A stretch of 40,969 bases of DNA from Pseudomonadota bacterium (GTDB lineage Bacteria; Pseudomonadota; Gammaproteobacteria; Burkholderiales; Burkholderiaceae_C), in assembly GCA_018241185.1 (NCBI GenBank), contig JAFEEH010000218.1, positions 1-40,969 of the forward strand, in the 5' to 3' direction. This document shows positions 1 through 8,653 of this stretch, piece by piece. The notes under the pieces are model-generated. The model ran no database searches. It was not told the DNA's origin and saw nothing but the letters and a program-made list of their open reading frames with translations. Position 1 is the first letter of the stretch. Every line of letters starts with the position of its first letter. The position numbers and the translations under genes are program-made.

Positions 1-104
1 CGAGCGCGCACCGCGCTGATCGCCGGTGAGCCGGGCGCGCGAGGCGCCCGTGCCAGAATGCCGCGCCGGCCACGGGGAGTGGCGGGCAACGGCACGCAGG
101 ACAT

Positions 105-150
105 GAACGGGCGGCGGGCCGACAGATCCGTCGCCCGTTCTTGGTTTTTC
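105..150 (+). terminator. Hairpin with T-run just upstream of the OmpA-like gene
   Basis: A 9-bp inverted repeat (GAACGGGCG at 105-113, CGCCCGTTC at 132-140) is followed by TTGGTTTTTC. It ends only about 13 nt before the ATG at 164. It could terminate an upstream gene outside the window or act as an attenuator in the leader of the OmpA-like gene. Nothing else is recognisable in bases 1-163. Confidence 0.45.
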
Positions 151-163
151 AGGGAGAGAAAGC

Positions 164-730
164 ATGTTGAAGCACACCGTCATCGCGGCCGCTGCAGCGT
201 CCGCGCTGCTGCTGGCCGGTTGCGCCAGCCAGGCCCCGGCACCCGCGCCGGCCCCCGCAGCCGCCGCCCAGCCCCCCGTCGATGCCAACGCCTGGACCGC
301 GCGACTGGCGACGCTCAAGGCCAGCCTCGAGGCCGCCACGCAGGGCACCGGCGTCGTCATCGAACAGACGACCGACAACCAGCTGCATGTGGTCATGCCC
401 GCCGACCGCTCCTTCGACGTCGGCCGCGCCACGCTGCGGCGCGACCTCTCGGAAATGCTGGACAAGATCGCCGAGGGGCTGCGCAGCGCCACGCGCGCCA
501 GCATCCTGATCGTGGGCCACACCGATGCGACGGGCGGCGACAGCGCCAACGAGAAGCTCTCGCTGGCCCGCGCCGACAACGCGCGCAGCCTGTTGGTGTC
601 GCGCGGCGTGCTGGGCAGCATCGTGAAGGCCGAGGGCCATGGCGAACGCGAACCCATCGCCGACAACCACACCGCCGCCGGCCGCGCCCAGAACCGCCGC
701 GTGGAGATCTACATCAGCGAGAAGGGCTGA
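164..730 (+). CDS. OmpA-family outer-membrane lipoprotein
   Basis: The 188-aa product has a lipoprotein signal ending in the lipobox LLAGC (Cys20), then an Ala/Pro linker (about residues 22-40), then a C-terminal OmpA-like peptidoglycan-binding domain (about 85-188). The domain shows the GHTDATG...N motif and the NRRVEIYI ending typical of the family. Proteins of this kind are anchored in the outer membrane by lipid and bind peptidoglycan non-covalently. The region between linker and OmpA domain is short, so this is a small Pal/YiaD-like tether rather than a porin. GGGAGAG lies about 6 nt before the ATG. The gene is followed by a dispersed repeat and a strong terminator. The specific role is unknown. 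Confidence 0.85.
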   Translation: MLKHTVIAAAAASALLLAGCASQAPAPAPAPAAAAQPPVDANAWTARLATLKASLEAATQGTGVVIEQTTDNQLHVVMPADRSFDVGRATLRRDLSEMLDKIAEGLRSATRASILIVGHTDATGGDSANEKLSLARADNARSLLVSRGVLGSIVKAEGHGEREPIADNHTAAGRAQNRRVEIYISEKG

Positions 731-741
731 ACGCGCTTGTT

Positions 742-797
742 TGCTATTTTTTCGATAGCTGCTCACGCCCACTGGGCGGGCGTTGCAGCCCGATTCG
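742..797 (+). repeat. Dispersed repeat copy A (GCTA-N9-TAGC element)
   Basis: The head GCTA-N9-TAGC (743-759) is followed by a second GC-rich hairpin (ACGCCC...GGGCGT) and a degenerate tail CCCGATTCG. The copy lies between the convergent OmpA-like gene and the response regulator. It is the most divergent copy at the 3' end, and its minus-strand frame is interrupted by a stop. Confidence 0.7.
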
Positions 798-800
798 ATG

Positions 801-838
801 CATGAACCCGCGCCGACCCGGCCGCGGGTTTTTTCATG
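801..838 (+). terminator. Rho-independent terminator, convergent junction
   Basis: AACCCGCG (805-812) pairs with CGCGGGTT (823-830) and is followed by a T6 tract. Flanking CATGAA and TTCATG can extend the stem. It terminates the OmpA-like gene and lies immediately beyond the stop of the minus-strand response regulator. Confidence 0.8.
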
Positions 839-847
839 TGCGGCCGA

Positions 848-1486
848 TCAGCCGCCAGCTTCCACGCCGCGCAACAGGTTGGCCAGCTCGACCGCCGACT
901 TGACCTCCATCTTGTCGAACACGCGGGCGCGGTGCACTTCCACCGTGCGCACGCTGATGGCGAGCTCGTCGGCGATCAGCTTGTTGGGCAGGCCCGCGAC
1001 CACGCGGCGCATCACCTCGCGTTCGCGCTCGGTCAGCTCGGCCACGCGTCGGGTGATCTGCTGGCGCTGGCGCCGTTCGTCGATGGCGCGCTGCGACTGC
1101 ACGAGTGCCTGCTCGATGCGGTCGACCAGCGCGTTGTCGGAGAAGGGTTTCTCGCAGAAATCGAAGGCACCGCGCTTGACGGCATCGACGGCGGTGGGCA
1201 CGTCGGCGTGGCCGGTGAGGAAGATCACCGGCATCTCCGCCAGCTGGCCGCGCTCGGCCAGGCGGTCGAACAGCACCAGACCGCTGGTGCCGGGCATGCG
1301 CACGTCCAGCAGCAGACAGCGCGGCTGCTCGCGGCCGGGGTTCTCCGAGAGCCGCTGCTCGAAGGCCTCGGCGCTGGCGTAGTGCTCGCTCGACAGGCGG
1401 CGCGAACGCAGCAGCCAGGCCAGGGCCTCGCGCACCGAGGCGTCGTCGTCGACGATGAAGATCAGGGCATCGATCAGGGGTTGCAT
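848..1486 (-). CDS. FixJ/DctR-type response regulator
   Basis: This 212-aa two-component regulator has an N-terminal receiver domain with the acidic pair in FIVDDD (about 13-15), phospho-acceptor Asp61 in LLLDVRMPG and the conserved Lys in CEKPF. A C-terminal LuxR-type helix-turn-helix follows (LTEREREVM ... ISVRTVEVHRARVFDKM). The ATG at 1486 gives a normal FixJ/NarL length; a longer upstream reading would overlap the kinase gene and has no family-like sequence. It starts 11 nt after the kinase stop, so the two are surely co-transcribed and cognate. The closest families I recall are DctR/TtrR/FixJ; the signal is not deducible here because no dicarboxylate transporter or other target gene is adjacent. 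Confidence 0.9.
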   Translation of the reverse strand: MQPLIDALIFIVDDDASVREALAWLLRSRRLSSEHYASAEAFEQRLSENPGREQPRCLLLDVRMPGTSGLVLFDRLAERGQLAEMPVIFLTGHADVPTAVDAVKRGAFDFCEKPFSDNALVDRIEQALVQSQRAIDERRQRQQITRRVAELTEREREVMRRVVAGLPNKLIADELAISVRTVEVHRARVFDKMEVKSAVELANLLRGVEAGG

Positions 1487-1497
1487 CCGCTCGTCTT

Positions 1498-3672
1498 TCA
1501 GGAAAGCTGGGCCTGGCCGCCGTCCAGCCGCGCCGCGGGCTCGGCCACCGGCAGCGTGAAGCGGAAAACGGTGCCGTGCGGCCGGTTGGACTCGTACAGC
1601 AGCACGCCGCCGTGCTGCTCGACCACCGTACGGCACAGGCTCAGGCCCAGGCCCATGCCGTCGGGCCGCGTGGTGAAGAAGGGGGTGAACAGGCGCGCGC
1701 CGACCTCGTCGTCAATGCCGCAGCCCAGGTCGGCCACCGAAAAGGCCAGCCAGCGCCGCACGTCGGCGCCGGCCTCGCCGCCGTGCGCGCTCACCGGCCC
1801 CTCGGCGCGGCGCACCTGCAGGGTGAGCACACGTTCCGACAGGTCGGGGCGGTCCATGGCCTGCATGCCGTTGCGCGCCAGGTTCAGCAGCACCTGCTCC
1901 ACCAGGGTGCGGTCGCAGAACACCGGCGGCAGCCGCGGCTCGACGTCGAGCACGAGCTGCACGCCCAGCTTGTGCGCCTGCAGGCGCACCAGCGGCATCA
2001 CGGCCTCGAGCAGCGCAGCCGGCAGGACGCGCTCGCGCGCGCGGTCGCGCCGCCGGACGAAGTCGTGCACGCTGCGGATCACCTGGCCAGCGCGGTCGGC
2101 CTGCTCGGCGATGCGCCGCATGGCCATGGCGATGTCGTCGCGGTCGACGGGCGTCACATCGCCCGGCGCCGCCAGCAGGTTGATCGAACCGCTGGCGTAG
2201 CTGGCGATGGCGGCCAGCGGCTGCGTGAGCTCGTGGCTCATGAGCGAGGCCATCTCGCCCACCGTGGCCAGGCGCGCACTGGCCTGAAGCCGCTCCTGGC
2301 TGGCGCGCGACATCTCCTCCACGCGGCGCTGCTCGCTGATGTCGATGAACGCGCTCATCCAGCCGGTCTGCACGCGCTGCGCGTTGATCAGCGGCGCCTC
2401 GAAGATCAGCACCGGGATGCGCTTGCCGTCCTTGCGCTGGAACACCGACTCGAAGCCCTCGCGCGCGGTGCCGCCGCTGGCCTGCCGCTGGCGCTGGCGC
2501 TGGCGGTACTCGTGCGCGAGTTCGGCCGGCCAGTAGGGCACGTCGCTCGAGGTCCCGAGCAGTTCCTCGGCGCTGAAGCCGACCATCTCGCAGAAGGCGG
2601 GATTGACGTAGGTGATGCGGCCCTGCAGGTCGCGCGCGCGCAGGCCGGTGATGACCGAGTCCTCCATGGCCTTGCGGAAGGCCAGCGCGTCGGACAGGTT
2701 GTCCTCGGCCGCGACGCGGCGGCGCGTGTCGCGCGCGAGCAGCACCAGCACCGACACGAGCGCGATCGACATCGCGGTGACCAGGCCGGTGAGCACGTTG
2801 GGGAACAGGTCGGGCGCGGCCCGCCAGCCGTCCACGCGCAACACCAGTGCGTTGCCCGGCAGGTCGAGCAGCTGCTGCGCGGTGAAGACGCGGTTGCCCA
2901 GGCGCCGGGCGGTGCCCAGGCTCACGAGGCGGGTGCCGTCGGTCTCGGTCAGCGAAACCTCCTGGCCGCGCATCAGTGCCGGCCCAAGCAATTCGTTGAG
3001 CATGGCACGCAGCGAGTAGGTGGCGACCAGGAAGCCGCCCTCCTCCAGCGGAAGACAGCTTTCCATGGCCTCGACACCGCCAGCCATGCCTGCGAGGTGC
3101 ATCAGCGGCACATAGTGGCTGGGCGAGTAGGCGATGCTGCGCAGGCGACGCGCGCCGGTGCAGGCGAGCGCCACGTCGGTCTGCGCATCGGCGCGGGTAC
3201 CGATGTCGAATACCGATGCGCGAAAGGGCGTGTCGACCGCACGCAGCAGGCGCATGTCCGCGGAACGCCATTCGATGCGCAGCCATTCGCGGTGTCGGCG
3301 CAGCAGCTCCGCCGCACCGGCCGTCCGGGCGGCCTCGGTGGGCAGGGCCTGCAGCGCCTGCAGGTCCTGCATGTTGCGCGCCAGTCCGGCGCGCACGTCG
3401 GCCACCGCGTCGGCGGTGTCGCGGTCCAGCCGCGTCTGCACCTGCTCCACCTCGTGCCGCCCGGCCAGCCAGACCACGGTGACCAGCAGCGCCAGCACCA
3501 GCAGCGCGAGCAGCACCCACAGGAACCAGCGGCGCCACAGCGAGCGCAACGCGCGCCAGCTGCGCCTCCAGGCCGGCACGGCGGGCGATGCGGGCACCGG
3601 TGGCGCCAATGGCGCCGCGCCGGTATCGGCGGGCGCGGTGTGCACGGCGTCCGCGGGAAGGGTGGCGCTCAT
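1498..3672 (-). CDS. Membrane PAS sensor histidine kinase (DctS/FixL-like)
   Basis: This is a 724-aa inner-membrane kinase. After a Pro/Ala-rich N-terminus, TM1 (about 50-72) and TM2 (about 293-315) enclose a periplasmic sensor region of about 220 residues. A cytoplasmic PAS domain follows (about 330-450; RITYVNPAFCEMVGF), then HisKA with the phospho-His in LMSHELTQPLAAI, then a HATPase domain with NLARNGMQAM (N-box), DLGCGID (G1) and GMGLGLSLCRTVVEQHGG (G2). The N-box has Gly where Ala is usual. Architecture and H-box resemble DctS/FixL/TtrS. It lies 25 nt downstream of the carbon-nitrogen hydrolase and just upstream of its regulator, so it ends the yhdP operon. Confidence 0.9.
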   Translation of the reverse strand: MSATLPADAVHTAPADTGAAPLAPPVPASPAVPAWRRSWRALRSLWRRWFLWVLLALLVLALLVTVVWLAGRHEVEQVQTRLDRDTADAVADVRAGLARNMQDLQALQALPTEAARTAGAAELLRRHREWLRIEWRSADMRLLRAVDTPFRASVFDIGTRADAQTDVALACTGARRLRSIAYSPSHYVPLMHLAGMAGGVEAMESCLPLEEGGFLVATYSLRAMLNELLGPALMRGQEVSLTETDGTRLVSLGTARRLGNRVFTAQQLLDLPGNALVLRVDGWRAAPDLFPNVLTGLVTAMSIALVSVLVLLARDTRRRVAAEDNLSDALAFRKAMEDSVITGLRARDLQGRITYVNPAFCEMVGFSAEELLGTSSDVPYWPAELAHEYRQRQRQRQASGGTAREGFESVFQRKDGKRIPVLIFEAPLINAQRVQTGWMSAFIDISEQRRVEEMSRASQERLQASARLATVGEMASLMSHELTQPLAAIASYASGSINLLAAPGDVTPVDRDDIAMAMRRIAEQADRAGQVIRSVHDFVRRRDRARERVLPAALLEAVMPLVRLQAHKLGVQLVLDVEPRLPPVFCDRTLVEQVLLNLARNGMQAMDRPDLSERVLTLQVRRAEGPVSAHGGEAGADVRRWLAFSVADLGCGIDDEVGARLFTPFFTTRPDGMGLGLSLCRTVVEQHGGVLLYESNRPHGTVFRFTLPVAEPAARLDGGQAQLS

Positions 3673-3697
3673 CCGGCCTCTGAAGTCGGCGGTGCGT

Positions 3698-4513
3698 TCA
3701 CAACACGCGGTGTGTCAAGGCCGGCAGTTGGGCCCGGCACTCGCGCAGCCGGCCGGCGTCGAGTTCGGCCAGCACCAGGCCCTCGCCGGTGGCGCGCTGC
3801 GCGACGACGCTGCCCCAGGGGTCGGCCACCAGGGTCTGGCCCCAGGTCTGGCGGCCGTTTTCGTGGGTGCCGCCCTGCGCCGGCGCGGCCACCCAGGCCA
3901 GGTTCTCGATGGCCCGGGCGCGCAAAAGCGTTTCCCAGTGCGCCATGCCGGTGGTGCGGGTGAAGGCGCTGGGCACCAGCATCAGGTCGGCGCCCTCGCG
4001 GGCGAGCGCGCGGTAGAGCTCGGGAAAGCGCAGGTCGTAGCAGACCGACAGGCCCACGCGCCAGCGGTGGCCGTCGCCCGATGGCAAGTCGAACACCACC
4101 GGCTGCGCGCCCGGCGCGATGACGCGCGCCTCGTCGTAGCGCTCGCGGCCGTTGTCGAAGCAGAAGAGGTGGATCTTGTCGTAGCGCGCCACACACGCGC
4201 CCTCGGGCGACCAGGCGAAGGAGGTGTTGTAGACGTGGGCGTCGTCGCACGCCTGCAACGGCAGCGTGCCGCCGACGATCCACAGGCCGAGCGCACGTGC
4301 GCGGTCGGCCAGGAAGCGCTGCACCGGGCCGTCGCCGGGCGGCTCGCGCAGCGCGAGCTTGTCGGTGTCCTTGCGGCCCATCATGCAGAAGTACTCGGGC
4401 AGCACAGCGAGTTCGGCGCCCGCGGCGGCGGCCTCGGCCAGCAGCGCGCCGGCGCGCTCGAGGTTGGCGTCTCGCTCGACGCCCGACACCATCTGGATCG
4501 CGGCGATCTTCAT
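3698..4513 (-). CDS. Carbon-nitrogen hydrolase (Nit2/omega-amidase-like)
   Basis: This 271-aa nitrilase-superfamily enzyme shows the catalytic Glu in LAVLPEYF, Lys in YDKIHLF and Cys in GLSVCYDLRFPELYRAL. It starts MKIAAIQMVSG at 4513, and the ATG overlaps the yhdP stop by 4 nt (ATGA), so translation is coupled. The set GRKDTDK ... LPLQ and FDNGRERYDEA resembles Nit1/Nit2, which hydrolyse deaminated glutathione or 2-oxoacid amides; the substrate assignment is inference from similarity. Linkage of this hydrolase with yhdP downstream of glnE is common in Burkholderiales. Confidence 0.88.
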   Translation of the reverse strand: MKIAAIQMVSGVERDANLERAGALLAEAAAAGAELAVLPEYFCMMGRKDTDKLALREPPGDGPVQRFLADRARALGLWIVGGTLPLQACDDAHVYNTSFAWSPEGACVARYDKIHLFCFDNGRERYDEARVIAPGAQPVVFDLPSGDGHRWRVGLSVCYDLRFPELYRALAREGADLMLVPSAFTRTTGMAHWETLLRARAIENLAWVAAPAQGGTHENGRQTWGQTLVADPWGSVVAQRATGEGLVLAELDAGRLRECRAQLPALTHRVL

Positions 4514-7500
4514 GGGCGGTTCTCCTGGGGGCTGGCGCTGCCTTCGCGGGCCCATTCGGGCAGGGCGGGAAGCGCGGGTAAGGACGGCAGCGTGGGCAAT
4601 TTCGGCAGTTCCTGCTGCAGCGCGCTACCGATGCGCCGCGGGACCTTGGTCACACGCGGGTCGGCCCAGGTGCCGTCGATCTGGAACTCCTGGGTCGCCG
4701 CGACGGCGAGCGGCTTGCTGAGCACCATCTGCGCCAGGAAGGTGCCCAGGCCGATGGCGGGGTTGATCGCGGTCGCTACCAACGCCGCGGTGCCGGCATT
4801 GATCTCCGGCACCACGACGACGCGCAGATTCTGCGTCTCGCGCGCGATGTCGGCCGAACCGTCCATCAGCACGGCGGCGTTGACGCCCTTCATCTGCAGG
4901 TTGTTGGTGGTGGCGATGCCGTCGGCGATGCGCGCGTCGCCGCGGATGAAGTCGAAGGCGAAGCCGGCGCTGAAGATGTCGCGGAAGTCCAGCGTCAGCC
5001 GCCGCGGCAGGGCCTGCAGGCTCAGCACGCCCAGCAGCTTGGCGATGCCGGGTTCGGCCTTGAGGAACTGGCCGGAAGCCATGTCCAGATGCATCTGGCC
5101 GCCCAGGCTGGGGTAGTCGATGGAAAAGGGCGATCCGCGCCACTGCACCTCGCCGGCGAGTTGCCCCTTGCCGCGCGCCAGCACGCCCTTCATGCCGAAG
5201 CGCTCGAGCAGCGCGCCGGCGTCGGCGATGTCGAGCTTGAAGTTCATCGCCGTGCGCCGCGGCGCCTTGCCGCCTGCGTTGGCCGCGGCGGCCCAGGAGC
5301 CCTGCGCGCTGAAGGCGCCTTCGGGGGTGGTCAGGGTGAGTTTGTTGAGGCGCCACTCGCGCGTGGCGCCGCCGCGGTTGACGGCATCGATCTCGGCGCG
5401 ACCGAGCTTGCGGCCGAGCAGCTCGAAGTCGTCGACCACCACGTCCAGCGCGGGCAGGTCGCCGGGTTCCTCGTCGAGCAGCGACTCGACCTGCTTCGCT
5501 TCGCTGGGCTCGATCTTCAGCCGCGCCAGCCGCGCATAGAGGCGTCCGGCCTGCTGCACGCGGTATTCGGCATAGCCGCTGAGCTCGCGTGCGTCGATGT
5601 TGGCGCGCCAGAGCGTGCCTTCGCGGGTGCCCCCCATCACCACGTCGTGCAGCGTGCGGCCCGCCACCGCGAACTCCCCGGCCCGGATCGCCACCAGCGT
5701 GGGCACCCACGCCGACTCCTCGGCCTCGCTCGCGGGCGCCACGGCCTGGGTGCTGCCTGCGTTCTCCTCGAAGACCTTGCGCCAGGCCTCCACGTCGACC
5801 CGGGGCAGGGCGATGTTGGCCAGCACGCCGCTCTCGGGCAACGCGCCGGACTCGACCGCCGCCTGCCCGATGCGCACCGCGCCGCGCAGCACCCGGGCGG
5901 CGCCGCCCGTCAGCTCGCGCTCGTACTGGGCCGAAGCGGCGCTGCCCAGCGTCATCTCGAACTGGTCGCGCGTGGCCCGGCCCTCGCGGTCGCGCCGCAG
6001 CACGGTCTGCGCGACGCGCAGCGGCAGGGTGTCGCCGGAGGCCTTGCCCAGCGGCGCCGGAAGATCCAGTGCCAGGCCCTGCAGGTTGCTGTCGAGGCTG
6101 AACTCGGGCGTGTCGTCCCGCATGCCGAAGGTGGCGGTGTAGGTGGTGCCGCCCTGCATCTGGCGCGCCAGGCGGGCCAGCCAGTCGGCCTCGCGCGCGG
6201 CGCGCAGCCCGTCGGCGGTGACGTTGCCGGTGGCACGCAGGCTGAAGTCCTGGCTGGCCGACGAGTAGCGGCCCTTGCCTTCGACGCGCACGTCGCCGCC
6301 GCCGAAGCGCGCCTGGACGCCCACCAGCGAGAAGCCACTCTCGGTGAAGTTGAGCGTGCCGCGCGCCTGCGTGAGCGGTGGCGCCTCGGGCGCCAGGCGC
6401 AGTTCGTTGTCGGCCAGCACCACCCCGGCCTGCACCTTGGCCTTGTCCATGGCGTCGAGCGGCAGCTCGAGCTTGAGGCGGTAGTCGCCGTTGCCGGTCG
6501 CGCGCACGCCGGCCACGAAATCGCGCGCGCCGCCCAGCAGCGGCGCACCGACGCGCAACACGTCGCCCAGGGGCCCGCGGGCCTGCGCGTCGACCTGCAG
6601 CACGCCGTGGTCGAGGTTGGGGATGCGCGCCTCGCCCTTCACCATCTCGACCGCGGTCGCGCCGGCGATCCGCGCGCGGGCGTTGTTCACCTGCATGCTC
6701 GCGCGCTCGAAGACCAGTTCGCCCGACAGGGCGGTGAGCGGCGGCCAGGCGGAGGGCTTGCCGCCGGCCTCGTGGGGCACGTAGGCGTAGTCCACGTCGT
6801 GCACCTTGGCCGCAATGCGGAACTCGCCCTGCCTGGGGTCGAGGAAGGGCATATCCCACAGGTCGCCGCGCAGGCGGAAGTCGACGCCGCTGGCCTGGCC
6901 CTTGGTCACGGCATCGCGCACGTAGTCGCGCACGTCCTTGGGAATGTCCAGCGGCAGATAGCGCCAGACGCGTGTGCCATCGGCGCGCGTGAGCTGGCCC
7001 TTGAGGTCCAGGATGCCGGGAAAGCGCGACTTGCTGCCCGACTTCTCTGGATCGCTGGTGCGCCAGGCCAGGTCGGCCACGCCCTGCGCATCGGCATTGG
7101 CGAAGCGCACGTCGGGCATGGCGAGTTCGATGCGCTCGCCGTCGCGCTTCCAGCGCAGCCGGCCGCTGAATTGCGCCAGCGGCAGCACCGGGTCTTCGAA
7201 CACGCCGGGCAGGTCCAGCGCGCCGTCGGCCATCGCCAGCGACGCGGTGCCGCCGGCCTGCGTCATCTCGAACTCGGCGTCGAGGCCGCGCACGCCGGGC
7301 ACGCCGACAGGCGGGCGGGCCTGCGCGATGCGGGCGGCGGGGGTGGAGATATCCACGCTGGAGGCCAGGCTCAGGCCCGTCACGCGGCCTCGGGCCTGGT
7401 AGGTGTGGGGCGTGTCGAGCGGCCCCTGCCAGGTCACGTCGATGCCCTCGACCAGGCCGCGCGGCGCGCGGGCTGCGATGACCCGGTGGGCCTCGTCGCC

Positions 7501-8640
7501 GATGGGCAGGCGGTTGGCGATCAATGCCAACGCGCCCAGGTCCAGCCGGTCGGCGCGGAAGGCGCCGCTCTCGGGCGTGCGGCCTTTGGCCGGCACGCGC
7601 TGGAACCAGAGGTTGCCGCCCGGCCAGCGCATGCCGCTGCCGGTGGTGAACTGCAGATCGCGGGTGGAGAAGGCGAACAGGTCGGCGCTGCTGTGCACGG
7701 CCAGCCGCCCGGTGACTTGGCTGAGCACGAGCGGCTCCAGCGACTCGCCCAGCACGGTATTGACGCGGGCCAGCCCCAGGTCGGCGGCGCCGCCGACCGG
7801 CCGGCCGTCGTCCACGTCGACCCAGGCGCGCAGGGCGCCGTCGCCCTCGCGGATGCGCGCGTCCAGCGTCACGTACTGGCCCAGGCGCGTCACGTCGATG
7901 CGTGGCAGCTCGGCGTAGAGCTGGCCGTCCCAGGTCTGCCAGTTGCCGCTGCGCACCGACAGCAGCGGCTGGCGGAAGTCACCCTGCACCGTGAAGCGGT
8001 CGCCCCAGCCGGCCGGCGGCGTGGCGTCGAGCCGCATCAGGTGGCGGCGCGCGCTGTTGCGCGACACGAAGCGCACGTCGTTCAGCAGCAGCGGGGGTGC
8101 ACTGCGTTTCTCGTCGGTCCAGCGCACGGTGCCGCGCTCGACGACGAACTCGCGCTGCGAGAAGAACCAGTCCGCCGAGCGGGTGTCCTCGCCGCCATCC
8201 TTCGACAGGTCCAGGCCCGCGACGTGCAGTCGCCCGGCGGCGTCGAGGCGGACCTCGGCCTCGGGGCGGTCGATGTAGAGCTGTTCGAAGCTCAGGTGCC
8301 ACAGCGAGCGCGGCGAGACACTGGCCACCACCCGCGCCAGGCGCAGCGCGTCGCGCTGCTGCGCGTCCTGCAGCACCACGTCGCGCAGTTCGATGGTGGG
8401 GAAAAGCCCCTTGGACTCTGCGGTGATCGACCCGATGCGCACAGGGGCGCCAATGGCCTTGCTGGCCTGCTGCTCCAACGCGCCACGGTAGTCGGCGATT
8501 CGCGGCACAATCCACGCGTGTAGGACCACGACGGACAGCGCGAAGACCAGCCATGCGGCGATCAGCAGCCCCAGCAGCCAACGCGCCGTCACAGCCGTCA
8601 TCTTGAGCAGTCGTGAAGGGGTAGGCGTCGTGACGTTCAT
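4510..8640 (-). CDS. yhdP: YhdP-family AsmA-like envelope lipid-transport protein
   Basis: This 1376-aa protein has one N-terminal transmembrane helix (about 19-45, WLLGLLIAAWLVFALSVVVL) followed by a very long periplasmic region. That region carries DUF3971 and ends with an AsmA-like C-terminal domain (GGQMHLDMASGQFLKAEPG ... LNAG-type repeats). E. coli YhdP is about 1270 aa, so the length fits a full protein. YhdP, TamB and YdbH are known as bridge-like proteins moving phospholipid between inner and outer membranes. The ATG at 8640 is the longest start; Met14 (8601) is an alternative and neither has a clear Shine-Dalgarno. It is divergent from glnE and heads an operon with the nitrilase and the two-component genes. 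Confidence 0.88.
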   Translation of the reverse strand: MNVTTPTPSRLLKMTAVTARWLLGLLIAAWLVFALSVVVLHAWIVPRIADYRGALEQQASKAIGAPVRIGSITAESKGLFPTIELRDVVLQDAQQRDALRLARVVASVSPRSLWHLSFEQLYIDRPEAEVRLDAAGRLHVAGLDLSKDGGEDTRSADWFFSQREFVVERGTVRWTDEKRSAPPLLLNDVRFVSRNSARRHLMRLDATPPAGWGDRFTVQGDFRQPLLSVRSGNWQTWDGQLYAELPRIDVTRLGQYVTLDARIREGDGALRAWVDVDDGRPVGGAADLGLARVNTVLGESLEPLVLSQVTGRLAVHSSADLFAFSTRDLQFTTGSGMRWPGGNLWFQRVPAKGRTPESGAFRADRLDLGALALIANRLPIGDEAHRVIAARAPRGLVEGIDVTWQGPLDTPHTYQARGRVTGLSLASSVDISTPAARIAQARPPVGVPGVRGLDAEFEMTQAGGTASLAMADGALDLPGVFEDPVLPLAQFSGRLRWKRDGERIELAMPDVRFANADAQGVADLAWRTSDPEKSGSKSRFPGILDLKGQLTRADGTRVWRYLPLDIPKDVRDYVRDAVTKGQASGVDFRLRGDLWDMPFLDPRQGEFRIAAKVHDVDYAYVPHEAGGKPSAWPPLTALSGELVFERASMQVNNARARIAGATAVEMVKGEARIPNLDHGVLQVDAQARGPLGDVLRVGAPLLGGARDFVAGVRATGNGDYRLKLELPLDAMDKAKVQAGVVLADNELRLAPEAPPLTQARGTLNFTESGFSLVGVQARFGGGDVRVEGKGRYSSASQDFSLRATGNVTADGLRAAREADWLARLARQMQGGTTYTATFGMRDDTPEFSLDSNLQGLALDLPAPLGKASGDTLPLRVAQTVLRRDREGRATRDQFEMTLGSAASAQYERELTGGAARVLRGAVRIGQAAVESGALPESGVLANIALPRVDVEAWRKVFEENAGSTQAVAPASEAEESAWVPTLVAIRAGEFAVAGRTLHDVVMGGTREGTLWRANIDARELSGYAEYRVQQAGRLYARLARLKIEPSEAKQVESLLDEEPGDLPALDVVVDDFELLGRKLGRAEIDAVNRGGATREWRLNKLTLTTPEGAFSAQGSWAAAANAGGKAPRRTAMNFKLDIADAGALLERFGMKGVLARGKGQLAGEVQWRGSPFSIDYPSLGGQMHLDMASGQFLKAEPGIAKLLGVLSLQALPRRLTLDFRDIFSAGFAFDFIRGDARIADGIATTNNLQMKGVNAAVLMDGSADIARETQNLRVVVVPEINAGTAALVATAINPAIGLGTFLAQMVLSKPLAVAATQEFQIDGTWADPRVTKVPRRIGSALQQELPKLPTLPSLPALPALPEWAREGSASPQENRP

Positions 8641-8653
8641 TGAGGATCGCGCT

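Noticed and set aside
5089-8523. 1144-codon open frame on the plus strand opposite yhdP
   Set aside because: It is antisense to a well-supported gene, has His/Gln/Gly-rich composition typical of GC-rich shadow frames, and shows no recognisable domain.
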